From Mugil cephalus (taxonomy: Eukaryota; Chordata; Actinopteri; Mugiliformes; Mugilidae): DNA of 64,000 nt. Shown one piece after another: positions 1 through 13,098 of the stretch. Within the stretch, counting starts at the first letter, position 1. Each line of letters begins with the position of its first letter. The position numbers and the translations under genes were made by a program. The notes beneath the pieces are model-generated. The model searched no databases, was not told where the DNA came from, and was given only the letters and a program-made list of their open reading frames with translations. The DNA lies in NCBI RefSeq assembly GCF_022458985.1, contig NC_061771.1:22641501-22705500 (forward strand). Direction: 5' to 3'.

Positions 1-325
1 ACATTTTCAAACGCTTGCAGGCAGATTACTCTCTGATAAAGAAGAGACATCCAGTCGCTCACTCATACAAACACAATCTTCCCTTGATTACCGCACAAAC
101 TGAAGTGTTTTCTCCGACGAGAGGCGCTCATAAACTGAAACAGCGGGAGGCTGAACACATCGGGCGTGCGGAGTTTGACTTAAACACGTTTTTTTCCCCC
201 CCAGATATTTTCAGCAGGTAAAGTACAATTAATGTGGAAGACGAGACATTTGCAAAGGATAAAAAAATATAAAAAAAGAAACATGCTGCATAGATGTTTC
301 GGTGCTGGCTTAGCATTGACATCGT

Positions 326-620
326 GCACCAATCAGGCATAACATTATGCCCACCTTCCTAATATTGTGTAGGTCTCTCTTGTGCTCTTGTCCAACAGTT
401 GTGACTCATCAGATAATGGACATGGGTCTTCTGACGGTGTCCTGTGGTGTCTGGTAATACAGTGTTATTAGTGGGGGGCCTTTGGATCCTATGGGTTGAG
501 GGGAGGGGCTTCTCCGATCAGCGCATCCCACAGATACTTGATCAGTTTGGGATGTAGTGTGAATTTGTAGGCCAGGTCAACACCTTTTTCATGTTTTTTT
601 TTTTGTTTTTTTAGTTGTAC

Positions 621-670
<50 letters not shown>

Positions 671-1094
671 ATCCTGCTGGGGGGGTAGATCGCATTAACT
701 TAGCAGGAACAGTCGAAGTGTGTTTCCACAATGCTCGTCGTTTATTGCCGTAAGCTACATCAACCTTGCCATACCTGGTTGTACGGCTGCTACTTACTCA
801 CACATGAACACATGCCACACGAAACTCGAAGGTCTCAACGCGCCGAGAGGCAAAAAATAAGCTGCAAACAAGAGCTTCGGAACACGTGTCTGTCCGTGGT
901 AAAGGGCCGCTCAACTAACGTAAGAAAACACGGCGCCGCCTGCTGGCGCTGCCACTCCCGTATCTAGGCAACATGGTGTCATGAAGGTGTATTTCATAAT
1001 ATCAACTCCCAGGAGAACGCTGAACTGTCACAAGATGGATTAGTGTTATTTACTTCTCCTATCAGTGGTTTTAATGTTTTGGCTGACCGTTGTA
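326..1094. mobile_element. Internally deleted Tc1-like element
   Basis: The left end CACCAATCAGGCATAACATT and the right end (reverse complement TACAACGGTCAGCCAAAACA) are the diverged terminal inverted repeats of an abundant teleost Tc1 family. Internal remnants such as CCTAATATTGTGTAGGTC and GCGCATCCCACAGATACTTG come from its transposase gene, which runs leftward here. A (TG)n tract at 622-669 lies inside. No coding capacity remains. Confidence 0.75.
622..669. repeat. (TG)24 microsatellite
   Basis: Uninterrupted TG dinucleotides inside the Tc1 relic. Confidence 0.95.
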
Positions 1095-2887
1095 TGTGTC
1101 AAGCGTTTAACAGTTTGATTTATTCTCCCTGTCCCTGACAACATTACCGAGTGGCTGAGCAGTCTAAACATAAATGATCCGCACACGGATCCCATTCTCG
1201 TGTGTCAACATCCTCTTCTTTGTATGCCCGATCATCTACCACAGCCTCCTCTCTGCCACTTAGCAGGATGTCACACTCCGGCGTTGTCATGACTCCAACT
1301 TTGCCGCCGAATCTAATTAAGGCAAAATTTCCATTTTCAAAACCAATTAAAAGTATCAGATCGTTTGTTTTTTTTTGTAAGAGAGACGATTGTATGGGAA
1401 TGTTCCGTTCACAGAAGGCCTGGCGAAAGAAAATCTTCTCCCCCCTTTTGCGTTTTCTGTTACCGCTCAAGGCCGGCGTAGCATAAATCTTCCCCCCCGT
1501 ACAGGTTATTTACGTTTCTCCCTTTACATTCTAAAGAAATGTTAACTCTGTCAGAAGTGCGAGCACTTGGCGCTGTGCGATTCCAGCAGTGCCCGACCGA
1601 GTGAGACGCTAATACAAACGCGCACGCACGCGCGCACACTAAACCCAGCCACACACCAATCTTGGCAGTGTGGAGTTGATGCTCCGAGTGATTAAAGTGG
1701 CACGCTTCTGAGTGTGTCACCTAGGTGCTGCTGTATCTTAAATCAGGACAGTGGGGCTCAGATTGGGTATTGACTGGCCCGCAGAAGTCTCCATCCATCA
1801 CGCTGAGAAACGATAGGACAGAGGCCGCCCTGATGTAGCCGTATACCACTGATGTAGCTGGCCGGCCGGGCTGAGGTGACGTAAGGTTAGGGTTATGGCC
1901 ACAGACTCTCTTATTTATACGAGGCGGCGAGCGGGCAAGGGAGACGCCTCTCGCGGGCGGACGCGGGCCGACGGGCGACACGTCCTCCGCCGAGGTACTT
2001 AAAAGCGCGCGAGCTAACACAAAGGCACCTGTGACAAACTCGGGGTGACAAACACATATGCTCAGACACGCTGCGCTTATCATAAGAGATAAGGCTTCCT
2101 TTTCTGTCGGTGCGCTGCTGTCTCTCACTCTCGCTGACACACACAATCACACACACAGACCCGCAGACGCACCACTCTGTCTTGAGGGGGCCCGGGCAGC
2201 ATCTTTTGACTGTGTGCCTAATGATAATAAATGAGCCATCATGGGTGGGGAGGGAGGCACTAAGTCATCCCCTTCATCGACAGGAGGAAGACTCGGAGCC
2301 CCAAGGTCACCCCACTGTCAGCATCACTCTCCCTAATGACTCCTCTCCTTCTTTCACGCGAACACATGCATGTGCGCATATGTGCGCACACTACGGGCGG
2401 CGTGGCGCGGCGCGTGCACCGCGTCGAGGGACGCGCCTGGAACCTACAAGTTCTCACGCCGAGCACTTACAGGCGCCTGGGATGTTAGACGATATCTCAC
2501 GACCAAACCGCCAAGACTCGAAGATAAAGGGAAAAAAAGTCAGAAAAGGTCAACTGGCTTTGTATTGCAAAAGTACTTTTATATCGTTTTATTTTTTTTT
2601 TTTTCAGATCTCGTTAATCATGCTATAACCCCTAGGAATTTATCTCGTGACCTGTCCTCTGTTTACAACCGGGTTCAAGTTCAAGCAGGTTTCTGAAAAG
2701 ACGCAGACCCACCCAGCAAAAACTAGTCGAAAAGACATTGAAAAGACGTCCAGACAACGTCTAAATTTGTTTGAAAAGTGAACACAGCCCAATTTTCAAC
2801 GACTATTTCTGGACTAAATCAAGACTACGACGGAGCGACCAGATTTAGCCCAAAAACCAACGTCCAAATGACATCTGGTGTTTGGTG
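1095..2887. other. Non-coding stretch
   Basis: Apart from the two CpG-rich patches I see no gene, intact element or RNA here. The open frames are short, overlap on both strands and carry no recognisable domain. Confidence 0.5.
1905..2015. other. CpG-rich patch
   Basis: A short stretch dense in CG dinucleotides (GGCGGCGAGCGGGC, GCGGGCGGACGCGGGCCGAC) stands out from AT-richer surroundings. A second small patch lies at 2390-2465. No open frame or splice pattern supports a gene. It could be a small unmethylated regulatory patch. Confidence 0.3.
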
Positions 2888-3020
2888 GGGAAAGTCGCAA
2901 TAAAGGCCTTAACCGCCTTTCTCTGTGGAGCTCTCCCTGTGTCTGTGGCTTCCTCCCAACATCCAAAGACATGCTTGTTAGGTTAATTGGTGATTCCATA
3001 TTGGCCGAAGGTGTGAGTGT
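2888..3020 (+). repeat. LINE/SINE 3'-tail repeat fragment
   Basis: GTGTCTGTGGCTTCCTCCCA, ATCCAAAGACATGCTTGTTA and GGTTAATTGGTGATTCCATA are the well-known interspersed fish repeat whose usual form has GGCTTCCTCCCACAGTCCAA. A copy in the opposite orientation lies at 42640-42815. Confidence 0.65.
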
Positions 3021-3047
3021 GAACCCTAACCCCTAACCCTAACCCCA
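3021..3047. repeat. Short interstitial telomere-like repeat
   Basis: Four copies of CCCTAA or CCCCTAA (AACCCTAACCCCTAACCCTA) directly follow the LINE/SINE tail fragment. Too short to imply a chromosome fusion. Confidence 0.7.
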
Positions 3048-3622
3048 CCCTCCCCAACCCTCCAGAGGACAAGCAGCTCAAGGAAATGAACGGTGTAAAC
3101 TAATAACAAAAAAAACGTGGAATAAACACTTAGCAGTGTTTCTTGAAGGCATACTGTACTCTCCAGTTTCTGGGTAGTATCCATCCCTACTGTGCACAGA
3201 GTACAGAATATGACCAGCTACATTTTCCCTTCAGGACAAAAAAAAAAAAAAAAAAACAAGCACTAGAACAGATCAGATCAGCAAAGAGGAAGACGAGCAT
3301 TGCACAAGCGAAACACGGCTTTCTAACCCTCCTGACCCTCCTGACTTCAGTCCCTCTCCCTAATGAGCTGCCATGCACTGTCGTCTCTCAGAGGCACAGA
3401 TCAGAATTCAAATCTGTGGAGTGGGAGGGGCGAGGGGGGGGGGCGCAAGTAAATTCCTCCAGCCAAAAGACACAAACCGAAGCGGTCCAAGGCGGCGAAA
3501 TGCTATTAATGCTGCACTAAAAATGTAAGTTTGTGGGAGAGAGGAGGCATCAGAAGACGGCGACGACGACGGAGAGACACACAAGAAGGTAGCGCCTTCG
3601 CTTTCAACTGTGGGAATTCTTT

Positions 3623-3631
<9 letters not shown>

Positions 3632-3669
<38 letters not shown>
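3632..3669. repeat. Compound (CA)n(TA)n microsatellite
   Basis: CA dinucleotides run directly into TA dinucleotides. Confidence 0.95.
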
Positions 3670-5756
3670 AACGCACACATACATGCATGGACGCACACAC
3701 ACACACATGCTGCAAGTTTAGACTGGAACTGTAGAAAGCTAATTTGCACCACATTGAAATGCATCTCAATTAAAGAGAAACACATCGAGGTGCCAGGGGA
3801 AGAGCGAGGAGAGAGATGTGAGAGAACGGGAGGGGAGGAAAGGGGTGTGAAACAGATAGTGTTTGAGAGTATGAGAGTAATAGAAGGGGGGGCGGGGGGA
3901 TGGGGGGATGGGGGGAAGGGAGGGGAGTGGGGAGGGGGGTGAGCTCAACTGTATTTGGCAACGGAAGAAGAGCGGGAGAGAGAAGAGTGTTTTCATCTCC
4001 CTTTCTTGGAAAAACATCTCATTTTGGGATGAATCAGATCTACAAAGGGTGTTCGGAGGTTGAGGCGCAGCTAAAATCCAAAGTAACTTCAACCTCGTTA
4101 TTGCCACCTCTTTGGTTTGGTGTGCCAGCACACCAGGGCCGTCCCTAGTCCGAGAGTGCCTCTTCGTTTATACTTAAAACGTTTTTTTTTTTTTTTTTAC
4201 AGCCCAAGGCCTTGTGCTGTGTGACGGGACGGGCGGGATAAGACACAATGAGGTTTTATCCAAGCACGGAGACAAATGTGACTCCAGGCCTGCACCAGAA
4301 CCATTGAGAAGTGTTTTTATTCGTCACATTTAGTCCACAATTTAAAAAAACAAAAAAGAAACGCATACTGATGGCGCATCTGAATGTGGCGTTACGTGTG
4401 ATGCAGTAAGTGTGTGCACCTCGTAGGACAAACAACAACCGGCGAAAAGGGAAGAAAAACACACACACACACAATCTGTCACATGGGGGAAAAAAAAAAG
4501 ATCAACATTTGCTTTGTACGCCTCTACCATTTTGCATGGATTGTCATGTTCATAAGACTGTGATGGTTGGGCCTGCCAACCCACCATCTTACCAACAACA
4601 ACAACAAAAAAAGAAAAAAGACAAAAGAGGTGGGGGCATTCTTTTGTGCTGCCGAGTGACTCAACTTGTCTGTTTCTTAAAACAAAAAAAAAGTCCTTTA
4701 ACCCGGCGCTCGTCCCTGCTCAAATAACTTCTCTCAGAGTGAGGAGCATTAAGGAAAATTAAGTCCTTTTAATCCTATTCTGGAGTACGATGCAGCGCCC
4801 TCCTCCTGACTGCAGCGCTGTAACACCATTATTCCAATGATGTAATGCACCTACCTACTTTAATACCGCCCGTAATGAGATGATCGGCACCACCATCGCT
4901 TCTAAGAAAAGCCAGAACAATCATCATTATCATCTCGACTGTCACCGACGACACCATTATCGGCACGTCATCTGAGAGCACATCTCATTTTCAGTTCCAA
5001 AAAAAAAAAAAGAAAGAAAAAAAAATCTGAGACAGGCTAAACGGTTGCTTCATTGCATGATTGCCCGGCCACGTCTACAATGAGGTTCAAAACCTCCACT
5101 GAAACGTTCCGTGCGGTTCCAGGACTGAAACTCATCTACCCAGAGAGCGGGAGGTAAATCGAGGAGCGATGACATGGGACACCTTCACACCAAAGTGAAT
5201 TTTCTTTTACTTTGAAATGTAGCTGGGGGAGAGAGAGGGAAAAAAATGAAATAAAGTCTCCTTATTAACTACCCACAGCCACTGGTGGCGTGCCATTTCT
5301 TCCTGCATTTTAACCTTTTCGGCCACTGCAAGAATTACAGAAAAAATAAAATAAAATGGACCCTCCACTGCTGTCCAGCACTTTCTTCTCATGAGACGAC
5401 CCTCGTATGTATTTCAGTCCTTTGGTCAGTCCTCTCAGCCCACCGCCGCCTTTGTGCCGGCAGTCTATGCAGCCGTGCTAAAATAAGCAGCGGCCCTCTT
5501 TCATATAAACCTCACGCTGATGACAAGCATGTCAAAGTCAGAAGAACCCACTGTGCATCAGTGAGGACTCTGACAGCTAAATATATAAATATATGGGCTA
5601 AAAGAAAAACTGCTTACACGGGTTTTCCCTTTCCTCCTTCTCCTACTTTGAGTTAGCATAATCTCTCTCCGTCTCTGTCTCCTTCTCTCTGTCCCTCTTT
5701 TCTTTTTTGCTCACTTATCCTTTCCTTGTACACACATGACTGAGCAGATCTCTCTG

Positions 5757-5757
<1 letters not shown>

Positions 5758-5788
<31 letters not shown>
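5758..5788. repeat. (AC)n microsatellite
   Basis: Pure AC run followed by a poly-A tract. Confidence 0.95.
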
Positions 5789-5791
<3 letters not shown>

Positions 5792-6945
5792 AGCAAAAAA
5801 AAAAAAAAACTCAGGCACATTCCTGGGCACACGCCTCATCACGATGGCCCCTGTACCGTACCTGGACAATAAAGCACATCAGCAAAACTACTCAGACGAC
5901 CTCCGCGGGCACTTTGTCTTGTCTGCCGCGTCTTTACGGCCTCTCCATCTGCCCTTGATGACACCGCTTATGAGGCTTTAAGCGGCCCTCTGTTGTGCAC
6001 GGGGCTGACGGATCGAGTTGTCATTACATTAAGTAGGGACTCTCTATTAGTGCAAATGGTGGCACACAACCACATAATCGGCTGTGGACAGCAAGTGTGG
6101 CTATGTGGGAGGTGAGATGCGAACGGATGGTGTGTGGGAGAGTAATGTTTTATGTTGGAGGAAGTGTGAGATCTCCATTATAGACAGGCTTAATTGATAA
6201 ACAGGACAATAAAAAAGCGGCAAATGGCCCCATAGATTTTTTTTTTGTGCCTACAGCACAGCCAGCGGCGCTGTAGGATGCCACTGTATACAGAACGGGT
6301 AGTAATAATGACATATTAAGCAGATAGTGTCATCTTTGTAGTGAAACAAAAGACTAATAAAATCCCTCTCATAAAAAGAATGAGAGAAGGGAGGGACGCG
6401 GCGCTCCCCTGAGGCATCCCTCAAATGTTTCTTTCTTCTCACACTCACCTAATCTCTCCCCCCCCCGCACATCCACTCCTCTCCCACCCCTGGCCCCGCT
6501 ACTTTACTCTCTCCATCATCCGTGACAGGAATACTGACAATGCTGATAATTGTCACAAATGGCCGCGATTAATTCCCGTGCATAATGAGCGAGAACTTCG
6601 CAGCCGTGGGGTAAAATGTGAAAGAGGAAGACAGAGAGCAGCGGAGGAGATGTGCAAACACGCTCCTTTTCTTTTTTTCTCTTTTTTTTTGGCTACAACA
6701 AACCACGAAACACTTCTTTAGGATTAAAGGAGGGAAGACAAAAGATGGGAGCCGAGAAATCAGAGGGAGCACTTTGAAATGTTTGGATGCAGAGGATTTA
6801 AAGCAATTCCGATCAAAGTGTGCTCACCACAATATCCGGATCAGCGCTCGGTGTACGGAGAATCCCGAGGAGTTTCCCGTGTCTTTCTTCGCCCCAAGTT
6901 GAAGGCAGCGATCAGACCAGGTCCCACAGTCCCGACTGAGCTGAT

Positions 6946-7030
6946 AGAGAGAGAGAGGGAGACAGGGAGAGGGAGGGAGGGAGGGAGGGAGAGAGGGAGA
7001 GAGAGAGAGAGAGCGAGAGAGAGAGAGAAA
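6946..7030. repeat. Polypurine (GAGAGGGA)n tract ending at a donor-like GTAAGA
   Basis: Purine-only run of GA and GGGA units. It is followed immediately by AAAG|gtaaga and a CpG-rich stretch (7040-7100), a layout seen in untranslated first exons, but no coding sequence follows. Confidence 0.7.
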
Positions 7031-7299
7031 GGTAAGACCACGTTGAAAGAGCGCGTCAGCCGACAGGCGCGCAACATCCCGGGCGGCAATCGAGGTCAAT
7101 CTCCCGCAAACCCATCCACCCTCCCCAAAAACAAAAAGTACATCAATAATTTAGCTCACTAATCCTGGGCAGTACCTCCTGGACGAGACGGGGTGATCAC
7201 CGAAGAGTAAAAGAGACGAGGAAAGAACCGGGCAAGGCAGCGGCTGTCAGATTTGACTTCAAACTGATGCTGACGATGCGCACCGAGATAAGCTCAGGA

Positions 7300-7380
7300 A
7301 GAGGGAGAGAGAGAGAGGGAGAGTGAGAGAGAGGGAGGGAGGGAGGGAGAGAGAGAGGCAGAGGGAGGGAGAGAAAGACG
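7300..7380. repeat. Second polypurine (GA/GGGA)n tract
   Basis: Same composition as the tract at 6946-7030, about 350 bases downstream. Confidence 0.85.
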
Positions 7381-8030
7381 AATCCACACATTTGAATTTC
7401 AAAAAAGAAAAAAGAAAAAAAATCACCACTTAAAAGTTGCTCAAGTAGGTCACGACGCTCATATTTGCTTTCTAAATTTCACCGCTTGAACTCGTCAAAT
7501 GTCTTTACTAATCACTCCCTCGATCCATCGAGGCACGTTTGGGGTTGCAATGAAATGCACAGTCGCCACAAAAAGGTTTGGTTGAGGGGGGGTGCAGAAA
7601 AACAAACTGGCAGCCAGGCGCAGCTGTTGGATGGTCGTCCATTCTCCATACAGAAAGTTGGACTCAGGAAACCGAACTGGAAGAAGAAACGCAGAGACGC
7701 ACGGGCGAGTGTTTTACTCTGCATGTGCCTCCATGTTCTTCCAGGTACAGTACAGAGGCCTCATCGGAGGCACTTCTTGGCTCAAAGCCAGACATACGGT
7801 ACCTCAGGTGGTGCGGGCGTCTCCTGCGACTTGAAGCGCCTGCACTGTTTATCATCCACACGCTGGTCTGACAGAAAGCACAGATCCTAGATTCATCACC
7901 CATTGTGAGTGTTTTCTAAGTCTTTATAGAGAAGGGATGCAAAATAAAGTCAACGACATATTGGACCATAAAATACATGAAAAAATGTGGGGCAAAATAT
8001 ATTAGGGGCAAGGAATTCATCATTCATAAA

Positions 8031-8275
8031 TATCACTATACTTAAGTCACGATACAATACATTATTGCGATATTATGATACTGCGATATTTCACAAGTGA
8101 GTCCAAACGATCCATCTCCAGTTTATTGCACTTGATGGAGGTGCGGAAGTTGATCAGATTGGCCCAAAACACGAGTTTTTATTTTCATTTTAAAATCATT
8201 ATTAAGACATTCAAAATCAATGTTGTATCAGAAGAAAAAATATTGCGATATATTGCCACATCCATAATGTTTCCC
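8031..8275. mobile_element. Possible MITE with GCGATAT-rich ends
   Basis: CACGATACAATACATTATTG with GCGATATTATGATACTGCGA at the left and AAATATTGCGATATATTGCC at the right are imperfect inverted repeats of a type common in fish non-autonomous elements. Ends and target duplication are not clear. Confidence 0.35.
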
Positions 8276-8480
8276 CACCCGTAATAGATATACGTATAAA
8301 TATATATGTGTGTGTATTATTTTATGCAGCTTGCCTTAGCAGATGTACCGCTGCACCTTAAAATCCTTCAGAAACACATCCCGAGCATGCAAGCTGTTAC
8401 TAAAAACTCAGTTCATATATTTAATGAGGTATTTTCCAGGCTATCATCTACCATGTACATTGATGAGATAATGTGTCAAG

Positions 8481-8515
<35 letters not shown>

Positions 8516-11500
8516 GGGGAGGGGGGGTTAACCACCCCAGCTACACATTTTCCCCTGGAGGAAACCCTGAGTGTACATTACAAAGACGAAAAAACAAACA
8601 GACATATGGTGCCATGTCAGACAGAGCATATCGAGCTAAAGTAAAGCTAAAGGAGATTACAGGTGTTGAGCCACTGAACTAAAAATGCCCAAAATGAAAT
8701 TTCCGCTATAGTCTCCATCTACATGTGTCGTCAAACGAGCCGCGACGTGGGACATATTTACTTAAACTGTTAAAGTCAACCATCGGCAAAAAGAAACAAA
8801 AAAACGTATGATTCGTCTTAACCGCACAGGAGACGCTTTCTATCCCCCTCTGGGCCCGATCGCTGTCCCACAGCCAAAAGGAAGGATGCCAGATCCTAAC
8901 CGAGAACAAACAGGCCTCCGTACTCAGATATTACAACGAGAACAGCAACACAACAACGACAGCGCTGAAAAGCTACGACGAAAACATGTGTAGGTGTAAT
9001 ATTTCACTCTAGACTGATTCTTTTCTGGCATGAGCCCACAGTGCTAACCGCTGTAGTATTTTATTGGACTTTTTTTTATTATTATTTTAATATGCTACCA
9101 CACACATATATAAAAAAATAATAAATGTGCTTGCAGGGACTTTGTGTCCCGTCCCCTCGATATTCTTTTCTCTTATTAACTGTAATCTTGACTGCTTGGT
9201 GACATCTGCTACTCACACGTAACGTGAGGAGGGAGAAGAGGAGAGGAGGAATAGGAAGAAGCAGCTTGGAGGGAAAAGGAAGAGGTTTGAGTTCAAGGTG
9301 AGATCCATGACTGTCTGACGCTACGTTCCCTGTCCTCGTACACAGAATAAAAGAGGAGGAGGATGAGAATAATTCCAAGTACTGAATCTTTTCTTTTCAT
9401 ATCTCATTCCTGAGTCACCACTTCATCTGTCCACCTACCCCTAGCTCTCATTTCCTCCCTCTTTCTCTCTCTCCATCTCAATCCTGCGTGTCTCTCGAAC
9501 GCGCTCCCTCTCATCCTGCTTTAGTTGCTCTGTCTCTCTCTCATTCTCTTACAAGGAGCATCTCTTGTTTGTTCATGCACCCAAATGTCTGCAACATCCT
9601 GCTCTCTATTTACAGAGCATGTGGGATGAAATGTGTGTGTGTCATCTTTGTACTTGTGTAACTCTGTGTCCGTATGAACATCTATGTGGGTTCACTACAG
9701 TGTTTTCTTTTCTTTTTTTTTTCGTGATTTGTCCAACATTATCTGTCCTTCGCCGCCGTGGCATACGGCTCATGTGAATTTAACCACACGGACCCGTTTA
9801 CCTAAAGCTCGTTAAAAGATTTTTCACAATGAGCGAATCAATGAGTCAGTAGAATAACTGGTTAATCAATGGGATTGCTTTCATTTCTCCTTGAGAGGCC
9901 GTGGAAGTCGTACGGAAGGGCAGGAGTGCACATCGCAAAGCCCCTACTTTCCGGATTTAAAGTTTCAGACTGCTTTTTTCCCCTTCTGAAAGCTGTGCTG
10001 GCTTCAGAGCGGTTTATTTAAGACACTCTGGGACTCAACACTTCACTAGATTTAGGTCTAAACCTGGATTTCAAGGTGATGAATCTTATTGCTATGCACC
10101 TGCTGTTATGTCTGTATCCATCTGTCCATCTTTACTCTTTCTCTTTCATGAATCACGCAAATAATAAGGGGTAATTCTTTGTCAGTGATTCAGGCTCCGC
10201 ATGCGTCGAGTGCGCTTGTGCGTACAAAGCAGCTGCAGACCTTAGAGGCTTTTAAATAGACAAAGTAAAGGTTCCATTTTTGGGGGAGTTTACATGATAT
10301 GTTGCACGGTATATTTTGTACAATCAGAAACACCGCTCAGTCCGGAATAATTCTTTGCAAAGTACCTATACAATACCACTGAATGAGACTAAAACTATTA
10401 AAGCTGTATAGAGGCGAACTCCTGATCCCTCTGTCTTAATTATCCATCCCTCGGGCTGTCATCATTAAGGGAAGCCAGACACTGGGACATATTTGGCATT
10501 ATATTTTTAATGCTACAACAACCGGCTCAGCAAAAAAAAAAAAAAAAAACTCCACAGATTATTCACTGTGTGTGTCTTGGCTCTGCTCCATATACTGTGA
10601 CACATTATTATACTTTATTCTCCTTGTCTCCCTTCCTCCCTCCCTCCTCATCTCCTCCTCTTCTTCGCTCACCTCCTCTCTTCTTCCACCACCACCTCTC
10701 TGGATGCTTTTCTTGTCCTCTCTGGAAGTGAAAAAAGGGGGAGAACAAAGCACCGTCATACATGTCCTGTAGATTCGCTTACAAGGTTTGCGTCGTGTGC
10801 TCTGTGGAAGTGGGGCTGACGGTGCATTGTATGTGTGCCAGTTGTTTGTGTGTGTGTGTCTGTGTGCGTCTGTGTGCGTCTGTGTGCGGCAGGAAACTCA
10901 AAAACTAGGCCATATCGACCACCCAGGGGTTTGAAAGCTCAGGGGGTACCACAGCAACATGGCTTAAATAAGGAAAAAAGAAAAATTTCAGACGGCATAA
11001 AGGGTGGGGGGTTGGGGGAGGTTTGGGGGGGCACAACACTCGTGCATACGAGAAGCAGACATGCTCAGACACACAGTGACACACCGCCCGTCCGACGCCT
11101 GCCTGGCTCATGTCACGTTCAGAGAGTTACGTCAAACACTTAATCACGCGCGCATATCTGTATAAACCTCATCCGGCTTGATAAACATCTATAATTCATT
11201 TATACGTTCACCCCTCCAGTTTGAGCTGGTGGCCAGCCACTTTCCCATAGATTAGGGCTCCCTCGTGCTGACAGCCCTCTGAGCAATGAGCTGCAGAGCT
11301 TGTCACTATTGATCCAGTCCAGAGCATAATGGATATCGCGCGGGTCGAGTTTTGAGCCGGCGTTTTAACCGGACCTTTGACCGCATCAGCGGCGGCAAAC
11401 GCAAACGTTTGACCTGTGTGTGCGTAAGGCACGTGCTAGATCTGACAGCTGGGTGTTACGCCACTCACTACGTGAGGAGTGAAAACGAACGGGTGTAAGT

Positions 11501-12272
11501 TTAATTTCAAGTAATAAACGGCGCAAATCTTTGCGATTACTTGTTTAAAGAAGCTAAATGTACACACAGTCCAAACCTGTTACACCGGCACTTGTCTACT
11601 AGTGCATTAGGGTTGGAGGGCGAGATTTCAGTGTTTCACTTTCAAGATGACTGGGAATGTCAATGATGCCGTTAATATAAAACCCTATCCTTCCCTGTCA
11701 CTACAGGTCATGGGGTCCCAACTCCATCTCAATTTAGAAATTGATTACATCGTTCCACCGTTGACCCTAGGGCCTTTGGCTCTGACGCAGCAGAAAATGA
11801 AACCCTAATGTAACCTCAAACGGTAAGGTCAAGCCACCCTGTTGGATATTGGAGATTAAAAGGAAAATATTTATGGTGCCCTCTTTCAGTTGAGGGAAAG
11901 GGAGGTGGGAAGTAAATAAACCACGATGATTGATGATTGTGGACATGCTTTAAAGTCGGAGGCATATTGCTTGAGGTTGTCTTCCATGTACCACAGCTTG
12001 TATGAGGCATAGACTGTATATAAAGATGAAGGTAACCCTTTGTAGCCCTGAAGAGCGGTGCTGATGCTCAGTGCGGGTCCTCCAGCCATAATCGTCTTGG
12101 CAGTACCCAGCGTTAAGAGCATGAGTGGAGTAAGAGGAGTAAGACCGCTAGCAACCCGTGAGAGCAACCACACTCTTAACTGCAAATATCTTTAAGTCTG
12201 TAACGTACGAGATGTATTATTGGAGACCAAAACGACCCACAGGAAGTGAGTCAGGCAGTATGTTGTAGATTA
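8276..12272. other. Non-coding stretch
   Basis: Only simple sequence is recognisable: (TG)n at 8481-8512, a poly-A run near 10532 and a (TGTGTGCGTC)n-like tract at 10842-10890. The unique block 11205-11345 is complex sequence with no coding potential. I see no gene. Confidence 0.45.
8481..8512. repeat. (TG)n microsatellite
   Basis: Uninterrupted GT/TG run followed by a G-rich stretch. Confidence 0.95.
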
Positions 12273-12302
12273 TGGGGTCATAATGTTATGGCTCATCAGT
12301 AC
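12273..12302 (-). mobile_element. Tc1-like terminal repeat fragment
   Basis: TATGGGGTCATAATGTTATG followed by GCTCATCAGT is the same terminal repeat as at 13070-13098; the rest of the element is missing. Confidence 0.5.
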
Positions 12303-12748
12303 ATACTTCTCTGGCTGTTATGCCTTTTGTGAAAAAGTCCTTTTGCAAAGGTCTTCGTGCTTTACATTGTTTACTTTCCCAGCAGGTACATGCAACTAGT
12401 TGATTTAACACAGGAGTTAATAAGCAGCTGTATATACAAACACCTGCTGATGCATTATTTTACACACACACACACACACACACGAAGTCAGCAAAATATC
12501 ACTTATTGCAACAGATGAGGGAAGTTACCTGGGGAAAATGAATAATAAATCACTAATATGTCTCTTTTTTTCCCCCTTTAAAATACTTAGATATTATATC
12601 GCTATTGTGTATGAGAGCACTTATAATGTTCATTAGTAATGCATATTGTAGTGTGTCCATACTATAGCCACTAACAATAATTGTAGTTCTTACATCTCAG
12701 CTTTTTTTAGATCCTGCTTTTACGGTGCTTTCCCAGTGCTTTGCGTAC

Positions 12749-13098
12749 ACCAATCAGCCACAACATTAAAACCAGTGACAGGACATGTAAATAACCGTCT
12801 TGTGACAATGCAGCATTCCGCTGGGAAACATTTGGACCTGGCATTCATGTGGACGTTACTTAGACATGTACCACCCAACTAGACCCGACCAGTAACCCCC
12901 CCCACCTCATAGCAGTGACACTTCTTGATGGCAGCAGTCATCCCTAGTAGGATGACACAGAGACACACACACAAAAACAGGACGCCCTCAAAAGGCCCAT
13001 GTTCACTCTCTGAGTGTGAGTCAGAACTGCTTTGGAGACACAAGGGAGACCTAGATAATATTAGGAAGGTGGTCATAATGTTATGTTTGATTGTTGTA
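12749..13098. mobile_element. Internally deleted Tc1-like element
   Basis: The left end CACCAATCAGCCACAACATT and the right end AAGGTGGTCATAATGTTATG are inverted repeats of the same family as 326-1094. Internal scraps such as GGCATTCATGTGGACGTTAC and ATGTACCACCCAACTAGACC match the family's transposase region. About 350 bases remain of a normally 1.2-1.6 kb element. Confidence 0.75.

Larger units (their letters stand above)
3048..8030. other. Non-coding region rich in simple sequence
   Basis: No supported gene. Contents include (CA)n then (TA)n at 3632-3669, purine/G-rich DNA at 3780-3945, (AC)16 at 5758-5788, polypurine blocks at 6946-7030 and 7300-7380, and many poly-A/T runs. Blocks without low complexity, for example 4745-4985 and 6520-6600, could be conserved regulatory DNA, but nothing in the single sequence proves it. 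Confidence 0.45.

Noticed and set aside
2110..2628. 172-codon plus-strand open frame
   Set aside because: His/Thr-rich start from a CA repeat, no domain, no splice or promoter support, and it overlaps frames on both strands.
3021..3047. Telomere-like repeat as evidence of a chromosome end or fusion
   Set aside because: Only four units, directly attached to an interspersed repeat tail.
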